Notes under the pieces: generated by a model
Databases searched by the model: none
Told to the model about the DNA's origin: nothing
The model's input: the letters and a program-made list of their open reading frames with translations, nothing else
Translations under genes and position numbers: made by a program
Assembly (NCBI GenBank): GCA_029260765.1
Contig: JAJDCP010000077.1
Coordinates: 18,390 to 82,389 of the forward strand
Direction: 5' to 3'
From: Planctomycetota bacterium
GTDB taxonomy: Bacteria > Planctomycetota > J058 > JAJDCP01
Length of the DNA: 64,000 nt
Shown here: positions 50,382 through 59,454 of the stretch, in pieces
Position numbering within the stretch: the stretch's first letter is position 1
How the letters are laid out: each line of letters begins with the position of its first letter

Positions 50382-52130
50382 TCAATCCCCCAGCTGCAGG
50401 ATGATACTGTCACTGCCCGGCAGCGAAAACGACCACGGCACAGCGTCGGGCTCATCGAGCAGGCGGGCTTCGTACCTGCCTGGATGCAGACCTTCGATGA
50501 GGAATCCCCCCGCCGCGTCCAGCATCGCCAGGCGCGCAAAGCCACGGGCAGGCAGCTCGAGCACCTCAACCGTTCCCAGGGTCGAAACCGGATGGCCCGC
50601 GACCCTGCCGGGCACGGACCGCTCTGCGACCAACTGCAGGTCGATCTGACTATCTCCGACCAGCGTGTAGCCGGTTCTGCTGACGCTCTGCCCCAGACCC
50701 TCGGCGCCCAGGGTATAGGTGCCCGCAGGCAACCCGATCAGCTCAAAGCGGCCGTCGGGACCGGTCAGTACGTGACGCAGCAGCAGATCCGGCCCATCTT
50801 CGGGCCAGGCGCAGACCAGCGCCTCACACGGGCCGCCCTCGACAGCGAGCACCTGCCCGCGCAGCGCAAAGCCCGGCTGGAGCGTGAGGCGCAGCGTTTC
50901 CTGCGCGTCTCCCGGCCACGCGGAGAGTCTCTCGGAGCTTGCGTCAGCTGTCACTGCCTGCAGCGTGTACTCGGCCGGCAGCAGCTCGAAGAAGGCGAAG
51001 CTGCCGTCGGCCTCCGTCCGTGTCCGCAGCTGGCTGCCCGGAGCCAGCAGGTGTACCGCAGCTCCCTCCGCTGCCGTCCCCCGGCTGTCGTGGACGTACC
51101 CCTGCAGGGTGCCTCCTGGAAGCACGTGGACGTCATGGCGATGTGCGCCCAGCGTCGGCAATTCGACAGGCTCGCGGCTATTGAAGGAGGTTGCCGCATG
51201 GGACACAGTGAGCAGATAGCTGCCAGGAAGCACTACCGCCGACCGGTAGGCACCCTCACCATCGCTGCGGCATGCCATCGGGCTGCCTCCGTCGGGCGTC
51301 GTCAGCTCGAGCTGCGCGCCAGCCAGCAACGCGCCAGCCGGCCCGCGCACCTGACCTTCCAGCCAGGCACCGCCCTGCAGCTCAATGGGCGGGGCTGTTC
51401 CCCCCGGCAGCGTCCACCAGCGGGCCGCAGGCAGGTAGCCGTCGGCCTGCACGGACAGCCACCAGTCTCCGGTCTCCAGGCCGCACAACGAGAACGTGCC
51501 ATCGGAGCCGCTGCGGGCTTCACGGCAGGGCCCCTGTTGGTCGAGTTGCGCTCGGATCCGGGCGCGCGCGACCCCCTCGCCCGACGCCGCGTCGACGATC
51601 TTCCCCTCAGCCCGCAGGCCAGGGTTGAGGGTCAGGGACAGCGGGCCCCTGTCCTCGCCAGCCGCCAGGCGCAGCTCCAAGGTATCTCCCGGCAGATGCA
51701 CCGAAGAATGCGCCCAGAGCCGGTAGGCGCCCGGCGCCAGATCGCCAAAGCGGAAGTTGCCGTCTTCGGAGCTGCGGGTGTTGCGGCTCCCCCCTGCTCC
51801 TAGAAGCAGCACCAGCACCTTGGCGAGCGGCAGCCCATCGCTCGCGTGGAGCCAGCCGAACAGTTTTGCTGTGGAGGGCTCCTCGAGCGCTGCCGGCGGA
51901 GTGGCTGCCAGCGCTTCCACCACAGGTTCTCGCAGCGAGGCCTCGTTGCCGGACGGTAGGGTTGGGGCCGGTTCAACGGGAGGTGCAGGTGCGTCTTCGG
52001 CCGGGGCCGAGGGCTCGTTGGGCGCGGGCTCGACGAGCGCCGGGGAAGCCGACTCCGACCACACCGCCAGCAGCACTCCCAGCACCAGGCAGGTGCCGAG
52101 TGCGAGGCCCATCCAGCTACCGCGTCCCAT
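50382..52130 (-). CDS. Exported carboxypeptidase-regulatory-like repeat protein
   Basis: A 582-residue protein. It has an N-terminal membrane anchor (WMGLALGTCLVLGVLLAVW), a Pro/Ala/Glu-rich linker about 27-90, then five or more CarboxypepD_reg/transthyretin-like beta-sandwich repeats. Each has a pattern like SEDGNFRFGDLAPGAYRL, SDGTFSLCGLETGDWWLSV or PDGRFELIGLPAGTYTLGA. Such modules are structural or adhesive domains on the cell surface. ATG 52130 is at the expected place. It leads a two-gene operon with the fructosamine kinase. Confidence 0.83.
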   Translation of the reverse strand: MGRGSWMGLALGTCLVLGVLLAVWSESASPALVEPAPNEPSAPAEDAPAPPVEPAPTLPSGNEASLREPVVEALAATPPAALEEPSTAKLFGWLHASDGLPLAKVLVLLLGAGGSRNTRSSEDGNFRFGDLAPGAYRLWAHSSVHLPGDTLELRLAAGEDRGPLSLTLNPGLRAEGKIVDAASGEGVARARIRAQLDQQGPCREARSGSDGTFSLCGLETGDWWLSVQADGYLPAARWWTLPGGTAPPIELQGGAWLEGQVRGPAGALLAGAQLELTTPDGGSPMACRSDGEGAYRSAVVLPGSYLLTVSHAATSFNSREPVELPTLGAHRHDVHVLPGGTLQGYVHDSRGTAAEGAAVHLLAPGSQLRTRTEADGSFAFFELLPAEYTLQAVTADASSERLSAWPGDAQETLRLTLQPGFALRGQVLAVEGGPCEALVCAWPEDGPDLLLRHVLTGPDGRFELIGLPAGTYTLGAEGLGQSVSRTGYTLVGDSQIDLQLVAERSVPGRVAGHPVSTLGTVEVLELPARGFARLAMLDAAGGFLIEGLHPGRYEARLLDEPDAVPWSFSLPGSDSIILQLGD

Positions 52131-52182
52131 CCCATCCCCTCTTCGGCCGACCCCTCCATCAAAGCGCAGCGCAGCCGGGGCA

Positions 52183-53280
52183 TCAAGAACGCAAGCCCCC
52201 CTGTCGCCGCAGGAACTGCGTCCGGGCGCGGTACTGCTTGTTGATTTTCTTCCAACGCTGTTTCGCGTTCGACGCGACCCGGGCGTCGAGCCGTCGCTCG
52301 ATGAATGCCTGCTCGCGGAGCAGCTTACGGTAGCTCGCCAGCCGCTCGGCGCGCAGCTCGCCCGATTCGATAGCTGCCATCACAGCGCAGCCCGGCTCGG
52401 AGGTATGCAGGCAGTCGCCGAAGTGGCAGGCATGAGCGAGCTGCTCGATCTCGCCGAAGGCTGCATCGACGCCGGCTTCGCCGTCGAGCAGACCGAGCTC
52501 TCGCACTCCGGGCAGGTCGATCAAGAGGGCCCCGCCTGGCAGACACAACATGCGTGAGGAGGTGGTGGTGTGCTGCCCACGTCCGTCGCGGGCGCGGATG
52601 TGGTCGACCCGTTGGATCTCGGCACCGAGCAGGTGGTTGAGCAGCGTCGATTTGCCGACCCCGGACGAGCCGAGCAGGGCCAGGCTGCGGCCGGGCTGCA
52701 AGTAGGGGCTTAGAGCCTGGACGCCGCCACCGTTGAGGGCGCTGAGCACATGCACGGGCACTCCGGGCGCGACCGCTTCCGCTTCGGCGCGGTAGCGCTC
52801 GGAATCGGGGCAGATGTCTGCCTTGTTGAGGATCAGCACGGGCTGTGCCCCACTGCTCCAGATCAACGCCAGGCTACGCTCGAGCCGGCGGGGGTTGAAA
52901 TCGTGGTCGAGGGCGCTGAGCAGGAGCACCGCGTCGAGGTTGGCGGCGAGCACCTGGACCTCGCTGGTGCGTCCCGCCGCCTTGCGCCGCAACGCGCTGC
53001 GGCGCGGTAGCAGCGCGTGGATGCTGGCCTGTTCGCTGGTCCCTGTAAGGGCCACCCAGTCCCCGACTGCCGGCAGCTCCTCGCGGCTGCTGATGCGGTG
53101 CCGGAGCTGGCCGCTGAGGGAGGCCAGGCCCTCACCCTGCGCATCGACAAAGCGCCAGCTGGCGCGTTGCTCTGCGATGATGCGGGCGGGACGCAGTGTA
53201 GTGTGGGACGCGCTGAGGGCTTCGAAGGCGCCGGCGAGCGCGGCGGAAAAACCGTAGGTGTTCAATAGGTCGGTGTTCAA
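52183..53280 (-). CDS. rsgA: Ribosome small subunit biogenesis GTPase RsgA
   Basis: Predicted 365 residues. OB-fold region about 1-100, then a circularly permuted GTPase: NKAD (G4) comes before GSSGVGKSTLLN (G1) and LPGVRELG (G3). The zinc site is CHFGDCLHTSEPGC, as in RsgA/YjeQ. It assists 30S subunit maturation. I prefer TTG at 53280, preceded by GGAG at seven bases and giving an N terminus LNTDLLNTYGFS like family members; the frame stays open to a GTG at 53334. A 19-codon ORF with its own promoter lies about 220 bases upstream in the same direction. Confidence 0.9.
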   Translation of the reverse strand: MNTDLLNTYGFSAALAGAFEALSASHTTLRPARIIAEQRASWRFVDAQGEGLASLSGQLRHRISSREELPAVGDWVALTGTSEQASIHALLPRRSALRRKAAGRTSEVQVLAANLDAVLLLSALDHDFNPRRLERSLALIWSSGAQPVLILNKADICPDSERYRAEAEAVAPGVPVHVLSALNGGGVQALSPYLQPGRSLALLGSSGVGKSTLLNHLLGAEIQRVDHIRARDGRGQHTTTSSRMLCLPGGALLIDLPGVRELGLLDGEAGVDAAFGEIEQLAHACHFGDCLHTSEPGCAVMAAIESGELRAERLASYRKLLREQAFIERRLDARVASNAKQRWKKINKQYRARTQFLRRQGGLRS

Positions 53281-53502
53281 TTCTCGACTCCGAACCGGCG
53301 GCAACCGCCGGCGAGCTTGGGCAATAAGCGACACGGCCCACGATCTCTGGAGCGAACTGCAGCATCAACGGCAGCCCGAGCCTACGCAGACCGAACAGTG
53401 CGGTAGTGAGGCCGGGGGCGGGCGGAATCTGCAGAGACGCTGAGCTCGATCGATGTGGCCATGCCCCCAATCAGGGGCGAGCGACACTGCTTGGAGCGAG
53501 GT

Positions 53503-53562
53503 CTACGCGCAGACGGCGGACGCGGGGTGGACCGGCTTCACGAAAACGACAGTGGCTTCCAT
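53503..53562 (-). CDS. 19-residue ORF with strong translation and promoter signals
   Basis: The frame encodes MEATVVFVKPVHPASAVCA then TAG. AGGAGG sits about seven bases before the ATG, and a sigma-70 promoter with exact 17-bp spacing lies at 53605-53633. It is on the same strand as rsgA, whose start is about 220 bases downstream, so it could be a leader peptide of rsgA mRNA or an independent peptide gene. I know of no family. The remainder of 53281-53878 shows no other gene. Confidence 0.5.
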   Translation of the reverse strand: MEATVVFVKPVHPASAVCA

Positions 53563-53604
53563 GGTGATCCTCCTGGGTGGGGCGCAGGTTGCGCTGACCC
53601 CCGA

Positions 53605-53633
53605 AGTCTAGTCATCGCGAGCCCAGCCGTCAA
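53605..53633 (-). promoter_or_regulatory. Sigma-70-type promoter upstream of the 19-codon ORF and rsgA
   Basis: On the minus strand TTGACG (53633-53628), 17-bp spacer, TAGACT (53610-53605). The predicted start near 53598 gives a 36-base leader before the 19-codon ORF. Confidence 0.55.
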
Positions 53634-53878
53634 GTGGGGAGCGCTGATGCCGTCCAGTACGCTCGAGCCCTCGGGGTGCAGGTCCATTCGAACACGGGAT
53701 TTGCAAGCACCAGCACGTTCTGGAAGACTGGTAGTGCAAGTTCGGTCCAGTTCTCGAAAAGATGCAGGCCGCACCGTCTCAAAATGATCCTGGCTCCAAA
53801 GCGGTTGGCTGTTTCTCCCTCTTGAACGCTGGCATGAAACTTGCTTTACCAAGTCCCGAACGCAGAGACGGACTGGCA

Positions 53879-56170
53879 ATGATCGTACTGACCGTGGTGC
53901 AAGGCAAGAATTCCGGGGACAAGGCTCGTTTCGACGCCGAGTGCATCAAGCTCGGGCGCAACGTCAAGAACGATTTCACCGTACACGACCAGTTCGTATC
54001 GAAGTGGCACGGCGAGATCGTACGCCAACCCCACGGCTATCTGTACCGCGACCTGAGCAGTCGCCACGGCACCATCGTCTCCTTCCTCGACCAGATCGTA
54101 CGCCTGCGCAAGGGCGGCAACGGACTGAGCTGCTACCTGTCGCACGGCTCACGCATCCAGGTGGGCCAGACGGTGATCGAGCTTGCCATCGATGTGCTGG
54201 ACAGCCAGCTCATGGAGGTCACGCCTCCGCCATCGTGGAGCGGAGGCGTGCGGCTCAAGAAGCCGGCCGAAGGCGAAGACGGTCAGGAGCGAAAGACCAA
54301 GCTCAGCGAGAAGAAAACGGCCCGCCACAAGGTGTTGTCGCTGGGGGCAAAAAAAGACAGCGCCGACGAAACCCCCAGCGATCCTCTCTGGGCGCCCAAC
54401 AAGCACGAAGACTTCGATGACACCGGGGCTCTGGCTCCGATGCCCCAGGACCTCGGTGCCATCGAGGGAAGGCTGGCGCAGAGTTTGCCGGACAGGCACG
54501 AGACGCCGCCGGGTCTCGATGTCGTATTGGACAAGAGCGACTTCCAGCGCATCAAGCGCACGCGCCGCATGCCAGCGGCCAGTGAACGGTTGGGCGAGAC
54601 CTCCCACTTCCACAACACCAAGACGCTGGTTCTGCCGCCTGCCGACCTGCTGCGGCGCAACTTCGCCCGGCGCGATCCCCGCCTGCAGATCTTGATGCGC
54701 CTGTCGGGCCAGCTCAATGGACTGAGCCGGCTTTCGGACATCATCGACTTGATCGTTTCGACCACGTTCGCGGCCTTTCCCTTGACCCATTGTTTCTCGA
54801 TCAAGCTGTTTGACAGCAACGACACGCTGATCTCCTATGTGAGCCGCTTCTGCTCGGACGACGAGGTGGTTGCCGCCGAGACGGTGCTCTGCGAGCGCTT
54901 GATTGAGCGGGTGGTCGAGTCGACGGAGGCGCTGCTCTACGAGCGTGGCAAGACTGAGGGGGAGTTGAGCAAGAGCTTCATCGACGGGCCGACACACTCG
55001 AGCATCTATGCGCCTCTGCTGGGCCAGCGCAGCCTGCTCGGGGTGTTCACGATCACGAGCAAGAACGGAGAGAAGCCGTTCAGCGTCCAGGATCTTGAGC
55101 TGTTCTCGGTCTTGGCTTCGAATGTCGCCTTCAGTCTTGAGCGGGCAAAGCTGACGGAGAACATCTTCAGCATGTTCGAGGGCTTCGTGAGGGCCTCCGT
55201 GGTTGCGATTGAAGCCCGGGATCCGACCACGGCGGGCCACTCTGAGCGGGTCGCCTCGTACACGCTCGCACTCGCCGAGCAGATCAACCGGGTCGACGCC
55301 GGCGAGCTGGCGGACCTGAGCTTTTCGCCCAGCGAGCTGACCGAACTGCGCTATGCGGCGCTCTTGCACGATTTTGGCAAGGTCGGGGTGCGCGAGCAGG
55401 TCTTGAACAAGTCGACCCGCCTGCCCGAGCATTGTATGGAGGTGATCAAGCACCGCTTTGAGATGCTGAAGGAGAAGCACCGGCGTTGGATGCTCGAAGC
55501 GCTGGTGCGAGAGCTCGGTGCACGGGGGCGCGTGCCCGATTCCAACGAGATGCTCAACCTCGAGAAAGAGCATCTGCAGCTCGCTGAGCGCCTCGACCGG
55601 ATCGTCGATTTCCTCGAGGCCATCAGGCGAGTCAATTTCCTCGACAGCGCGATGCGCGAGAAGCTCAAACAGCTTGAAGATGCGCACATCCGCTTCGGCA
55701 CCGAGGGCGAGTACCAGCTGCTGTATCCGGAAGAGATCGCCGACCTGTCGGTGACGCGCGGCAACCTCAACGAGGAAGAATGGGACGACATGAAGTCGCA
55801 TGCCTCGAAGACCGAGGTGTTTCTCACCCAGATTCCCTGGAGCAGTGAGCTGCGGCGGGTGCCGTGCATCGCGGGCGCACACCACGAGAAACTCGACGGC
55901 AGTGGGTATCCAGCCGGTTTGACTGGCAATGCCATCCTGCCCCAGGTGCGGATCATGACCATCGCCGATATCTTTGACGCGGTGACTGCCAACGACCGCC
56001 CGTACAGACGTGCGGCCAGCGTTCCCAAGGCTCTGGGCATTCTTGTCAAGGAAGCCGACTCCGGCAAGCTTGACAAGCGTCTGGTGCAGGTGTTCGCTGA
56101 ACGTGTGCTGCCGCGCGTCTCCTACCTGATTCCCAAACGAGCCAGCGGACGCTTCAGCACGGGCCACTAG
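53879..56170 (+). CDS. FHA-GAF-HD-GYP signalling protein
   Basis: Predicted 763 residues. About 5-95: FHA domain (IKLGRNVKNDFTVHDQFVSKWHGEIV, SSRHGTIV), binding phospho-threonine. About 290-450: GAF-like sensor. About 455-755: HD-GYP phosphodiesterase with LLHDFGKVGVRE and AHHEKLDGSGYPAGL, which normally hydrolyses cyclic di-GMP. Roughly 100 extra residues are inserted between the HD motif and the LNEEEWDDMKSH helix. ATG 53879 begins MIVLTVVQG, immediately before the FHA fold; in-frame ATGs at 53762 and 53834 are less credible. The FHA domain suggests that one of the local kinases feeds into c-di-GMP turnover. Confidence 0.88.
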   Translation: MIVLTVVQGKNSGDKARFDAECIKLGRNVKNDFTVHDQFVSKWHGEIVRQPHGYLYRDLSSRHGTIVSFLDQIVRLRKGGNGLSCYLSHGSRIQVGQTVIELAIDVLDSQLMEVTPPPSWSGGVRLKKPAEGEDGQERKTKLSEKKTARHKVLSLGAKKDSADETPSDPLWAPNKHEDFDDTGALAPMPQDLGAIEGRLAQSLPDRHETPPGLDVVLDKSDFQRIKRTRRMPAASERLGETSHFHNTKTLVLPPADLLRRNFARRDPRLQILMRLSGQLNGLSRLSDIIDLIVSTTFAAFPLTHCFSIKLFDSNDTLISYVSRFCSDDEVVAAETVLCERLIERVVESTEALLYERGKTEGELSKSFIDGPTHSSIYAPLLGQRSLLGVFTITSKNGEKPFSVQDLELFSVLASNVAFSLERAKLTENIFSMFEGFVRASVVAIEARDPTTAGHSERVASYTLALAEQINRVDAGELADLSFSPSELTELRYAALLHDFGKVGVREQVLNKSTRLPEHCMEVIKHRFEMLKEKHRRWMLEALVRELGARGRVPDSNEMLNLEKEHLQLAERLDRIVDFLEAIRRVNFLDSAMREKLKQLEDAHIRFGTEGEYQLLYPEEIADLSVTRGNLNEEEWDDMKSHASKTEVFLTQIPWSSELRRVPCIAGAHHEKLDGSGYPAGLTGNAILPQVRIMTIADIFDAVTANDRPYRRAASVPKALGILVKEADSGKLDKRLVQVFAERVLPRVSYLIPKRASGRFSTGH

Positions 56171-56276
56171 AGGCTCCTGCTGGTTCTGGGTTGCTCCGAA
56201 CGTTTTGTGTTGTCAATGGGCCACACGATGGACTACATTCGTGGCTCGTGAAATACGCAAACCACTTGGGGGCGAT

Positions 56277-56840
56277 ATGCATACTTCTGGCAAAGTCCTG
56301 CTGATTCTCGGTGTCCTGGGCTTGATCTTGACAGCCGTGCTCTGGTTCATGGGTACTTCGGCCATCGAGGGCGGCGTCGAGGGTATGAACACGTTCGACG
56401 AGGGCGACGCCTTCTGGAAGGGGACGGCGGCCGACACGCCGGCGACGCTGAACTTCTCGATGACCGGCTCGTTCTTCTACCAGGTCCTGCAGCGCAAAGG
56501 CGCCACCAAGCCGACCAGCATCACGCTGATCGATAGCGATGGCACCAACCACTACGCCCCGCAAAACGAAGCAGCGACTGCGGAAGAGACGCACCAGAGG
56601 ATCGGGCACTTCGCGATCCCCACCGATGAGTCGGGCAACACCAAGACCTATACGCTGACGATCGTTGGTGGAGATGAGGTCTTCATCGAGAGTCCTCTGG
56701 GGGACCTGGGCGGCATCATGGGCGGACTGCTGGGTGCCGGCTCGGCGATGTGCACCGGCGCCTGCAGCGCGTTCCTGCTCTTGTTGGGTTTGATCCTCGG
56801 GCTGGCACTGAAAAAGAAGGCCGATGGGCCACAAGGCTGA
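56277..56840 (+). CDS. Two-helix membrane protein of unknown function
   Basis: A 187-residue protein: N-terminal helix (VLLILGVLGLILTAVLWFMG), an exposed Thr-rich beta-type domain of about 120 residues, and a Gly/Ala-rich C-terminal helix (ACSAFLLLLGLILGLALKKK). GGGGGCG precedes ATG 56277. I recognise no family. It lies just after the HD-GYP gene and ends at a strong bidirectional hairpin. Confidence 0.7.
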   Translation: MHTSGKVLLILGVLGLILTAVLWFMGTSAIEGGVEGMNTFDEGDAFWKGTAADTPATLNFSMTGSFFYQVLQRKGATKPTSITLIDSDGTNHYAPQNEAATAEETHQRIGHFAIPTDESGNTKTYTLTIVGGDEVFIESPLGDLGGIMGGLLGAGSAMCTGACSAFLLLLGLILGLALKKKADGPQG

Positions 56841-56865
56841 GCAACGCGAGCCTCTCTCATCCTAT

Positions 56866-56892
56866 CAACGCCCGGGCCTGGCCCGGGCGTTG
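56866..56892. terminator. Strong bidirectional hairpin between convergent genes
   Basis: CAACGCCCGGGC (56866-56877) and GCCCGGGCGTTG (56881-56892) form a perfect 12-bp stem with a CTG loop. It sits between the stops of the membrane protein (+) and the aldo/keto reductase (-). No T-run follows on either strand, but the stem is very stable. Confidence 0.7.
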
Positions 56893-56906
56893 TGCTGTTG
56901 TTGGGC

Positions 56907-57899
56907 TCAGCGCGCCCCGAAGTTGTGGGCGCTGGTCTCTTCATTGCGGTCGGTGGCCGGAGGGGGCTGCGGAGACAAGGCGGAGATCTCGGCCCGCAGC
57001 TCGGGGCTGAGCTCGAAGTCGGCCGCGGCCAGGGCGGGCTCGAGCTGCTCGAGGTTGCGCGCCCCGATCAGCGGCGCAGTGACGGCCGGATGCGAGGCGA
57101 CCCAGGCGATGGCAAGGGTGACAGGATGGACACCCCGGGCATCTGCCAACTTGCAGAATTCCTCGGCGATCGCGAAGTTGTTCGCCGCGCCGTAGCGGGT
57201 GGCGTAGAGCTTGTTCTCGTCGAAACGGCTGTGTTCGGGGTGTTCGCCGCCGCGGTACTTGCCGGTCAGAAGCCCTCCCCCCAGCGGGCTGTACGGCAGC
57301 ACGCCCAGGCCCTCAGCCTGCGCAAAGGGCAGGATCTCGACTTCGGCCTGACGCTTGACCAGGTTGTACATCGGTTGCAGGCAGGTGATCGGTGCCCAGC
57401 CGAAACGCTCGGCCACGCCGAGGGCGCGGGCCGCCTGCCAGGCAGAGAAATTGCTCACCGCTGGATAGATGATCTTGCCCTGTTGCACCAACAGCTCGAC
57501 GCCACGAAGCGTCTCTTCGAGGCTGGTGATGTCGTCGAAGCGGTGCAGGAAGAAGACATCGATGCGGTCGGTGCCCAGGCGCCTCAGGCTGGCCTCGACC
57601 GTGCGCACCAGATGGTAGCGGCTCGTTCCGCGGGCGTTGACGTCGGAGCCGGTCGGGAAGTAGGCTTTGGTGGTCAGCACCACCTCGTCCCGGCACCCGC
57701 GCAGCAGGCGGCCGAGGATCAGCTCGGAGCGGCCGCAGTTGTACACATCCGCGCAGTCGATGAAGTTGATGCCTGCCTCGCGACAGCGTGCGAACATGCG
57801 CCCGGCCATCGCGGCGTCGGCCTCCTTGCCGAACGACATTGTGCCGAAGCCCAGGGCGGACACCCGCACACCTGTGCGGCCCAGAAACTCGTAGCGCAT
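56907..57899 (-). CDS. Aldo/keto reductase
   Basis: A 330-residue NADPH-dependent carbonyl reductase of the AKR superfamily. The catalytic tetrad is visible: Asp and Tyr in FIDCADVYNCGRSE, Lys in VVLTTKAYF and His in DVFFLHRFD. GARNLEQLEPAL resembles the cofactor-binding tail. It is similar to the YajO/Tas-like group; the substrate is unknown. Cytoplasmic and probably monocistronic. Confidence 0.9.
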   Translation of the reverse strand: MRYEFLGRTGVRVSALGFGTMSFGKEADAAMAGRMFARCREAGINFIDCADVYNCGRSELILGRLLRGCRDEVVLTTKAYFPTGSDVNARGTSRYHLVRTVEASLRRLGTDRIDVFFLHRFDDITSLEETLRGVELLVQQGKIIYPAVSNFSAWQAARALGVAERFGWAPITCLQPMYNLVKRQAEVEILPFAQAEGLGVLPYSPLGGGLLTGKYRGGEHPEHSRFDENKLYATRYGAANNFAIAEEFCKLADARGVHPVTLAIAWVASHPAVTAPLIGARNLEQLEPALAAADFELSPELRAEISALSPQPPPATDRNEETSAHNFGAR

Positions 57900-57986
57900 C
57901 GCAACCTCGTTGCAAGAGGAACGGAAGACCAGCAGTCTAGCAGACTGCAGCGAGAATCGCTTCGCGAACGTCGCCCAGGCGGGGGC

Positions 57987-58583
57987 TCAGCCTTTCTTGG
58001 GAGGTCCACGCAGCAGCAGCAATCCGAGCGCCGTCAGTCCGACGATGCCGAGCAGCCCGGCGATTCCCAAGAGCGCGTCCAGCCCCGGGTGTCCTGTCCA
58101 CTGCAGGTAGTGCAAGCGGTAGAGGAAGTCGATGCGGTCCGTGTCGGGTCCGCGTTGGCTCATGCTGAGTTGCGACCAGTCGAGCCACAGCTGCTTGCCG
58201 TGCGTGGTCTCCGCGCGCAGGCTGTCGCAGGAGACGACGCCCCCATAGCGGGTGCTGTCGCTGCGGATCGCGTCCGCGAACAGCCTCCAGACATCCGCAG
58301 TCTGGGGGGCAGGACGCGGGTCCAGCGTGACCGGATCGAGCTGCCGCCAGCCGTCGGCGTCGCGGACCAGCAGGTGCTCCCCCAGCACCGTCCGCAGGCG
58401 CCGGCTCTCGAGGCAGCCTGGAGGGGTCGGGTGCGTCCCAGCTCGGAGGGGATACAAGCCCACGTTCAGGGGAGCGTAGGCAGGCCCCCAACCGGGTTTG
58501 AGGAAGAAGAGCAGACCTGTCAGGGCCCAGATCAGAAAGGGTCCCGACAAGGTCAAGCCGAGCAGTCGGTGCCAACGCCTCAT
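57987..58583 (-). CDS. PepSY domain membrane protein
   Basis: A 198-residue protein with an N-terminal helix (LLGLTLSGPFLIWALTGLLFFL), a periplasmic PepSY-like part and a C-terminal helix (ALLGIAGLLGIVGLTALGLLLL). The RRWHRLLGL opening and FLYRLHYLQWTGHPGLDALLGI are typical of PepSY-associated membrane proteins, often linked to iron uptake or ferric reduction. ATG 58583 follows CGGAG at about eight bases. Confidence 0.75.
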   Translation of the reverse strand: MRRWHRLLGLTLSGPFLIWALTGLLFFLKPGWGPAYAPLNVGLYPLRAGTHPTPPGCLESRRLRTVLGEHLLVRDADGWRQLDPVTLDPRPAPQTADVWRLFADAIRSDSTRYGGVVSCDSLRAETTHGKQLWLDWSQLSMSQRGPDTDRIDFLYRLHYLQWTGHPGLDALLGIAGLLGIVGLTALGLLLLRGPPKKG

Positions 58584-58715
58584 GGTGCGGTCTCCGGGGT
58601 AGTGCAGCGCGGGCGAAGGCTGCAGGATACCAGGCGGGCCGCGTGGAGGGCAGGCTCTTGAGCGGGGGACGGGGCTGTGCCAAGCTGCACCCGTGCTGGT
58701 GGGGAGGGGATTCTC

Positions 58716-59450
58716 GTGGCGAGAGATCTGCAGCGGATCCTGACGGACCTGGACCGGGACGGCTTCGTCGTGCTCGGCGGTCTGCTCGACCCGGCGTGCG
58801 TCGAGCGGGTGCGGACGGCCTGTCGAGGCTTGTCCCAGCTACCGCGGCGCAGCGGCGGTCTGCGTGATGCGCTGCGCCGGCTGCCCGAGGCGCGGGCATT
58901 GCTCGCCAGCGACGCGCTGCAATCACTGCTGGCCGATCTGCTCGGCCCCAGATGTTTCGCGGTGCGCGCGATCTTGTTCGACAAGACTGTGCACGCCAAC
59001 TGGAATCTCGGTTGGCATCAAGACGTCAGCATCGCCGTCTGCGATGAGCGACGCGAGGTCCCGGGCTTCGGCCCCTGGTCGCGCAAGCAAGGGGTCGTGC
59101 ACGTGCGTGCGCCCGCCGCCGTGCTGGAGGGCATGCTGACGCTACGGCTGCACCTCGACGCCTGCCCGGTTGCCAACGGGGCCCTGCGGGTGCTGCCCGG
59201 CAGCCACCGCCTGGGCCGGCTGACAGCGGCTGAGCTTCGAGATCTCAGTCCGCAGAAGGCGGTCGATGTGCCGGCGGACGTGGGAGATGTGCTGTTGATG
59301 CGAGGCCTGCTGGTGCACGGCTCCCGACGGTCCATGCAGCCGGCCCATCGGCGGATCCTGCATATCGAGTGGGCGGCGGCTGCTCTGCCGGGGGGCTTGC
59401 AGTGGGCCCGGGCTTTCTGCGATGATGGCGTGTCTCCCACTCGGGATTGA
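58716..59450 (+). CDS. Phytanoyl-CoA dioxygenase (PhyH) family protein
   Basis: Predicted 244 residues, an Fe(II)/2-oxoglutarate-dependent oxygenase. The iron ligands are the HxD of GWHQDVSIAV and the distal His of LLVHGSRRS, with a downstream Arg for 2-oxoglutarate (RRILHIEW). GTG 58716 is chosen because GGGGAGGGG lies at the proper distance. Substrate unknown. It ends 5 bases before the methionine sulfoxide reductase gene. Confidence 0.83.
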   Translation: MARDLQRILTDLDRDGFVVLGGLLDPACVERVRTACRGLSQLPRRSGGLRDALRRLPEARALLASDALQSLLADLLGPRCFAVRAILFDKTVHANWNLGWHQDVSIAVCDERREVPGFGPWSRKQGVVHVRAPAAVLEGMLTLRLHLDACPVANGALRVLPGSHRLGRLTAAELRDLSPQKAVDVPADVGDVLLMRGLLVHGSRRSMQPAHRRILHIEWAAAALPGGLQWARAFCDDGVSPTRD

Positions 59451-59454
59451 GCCG

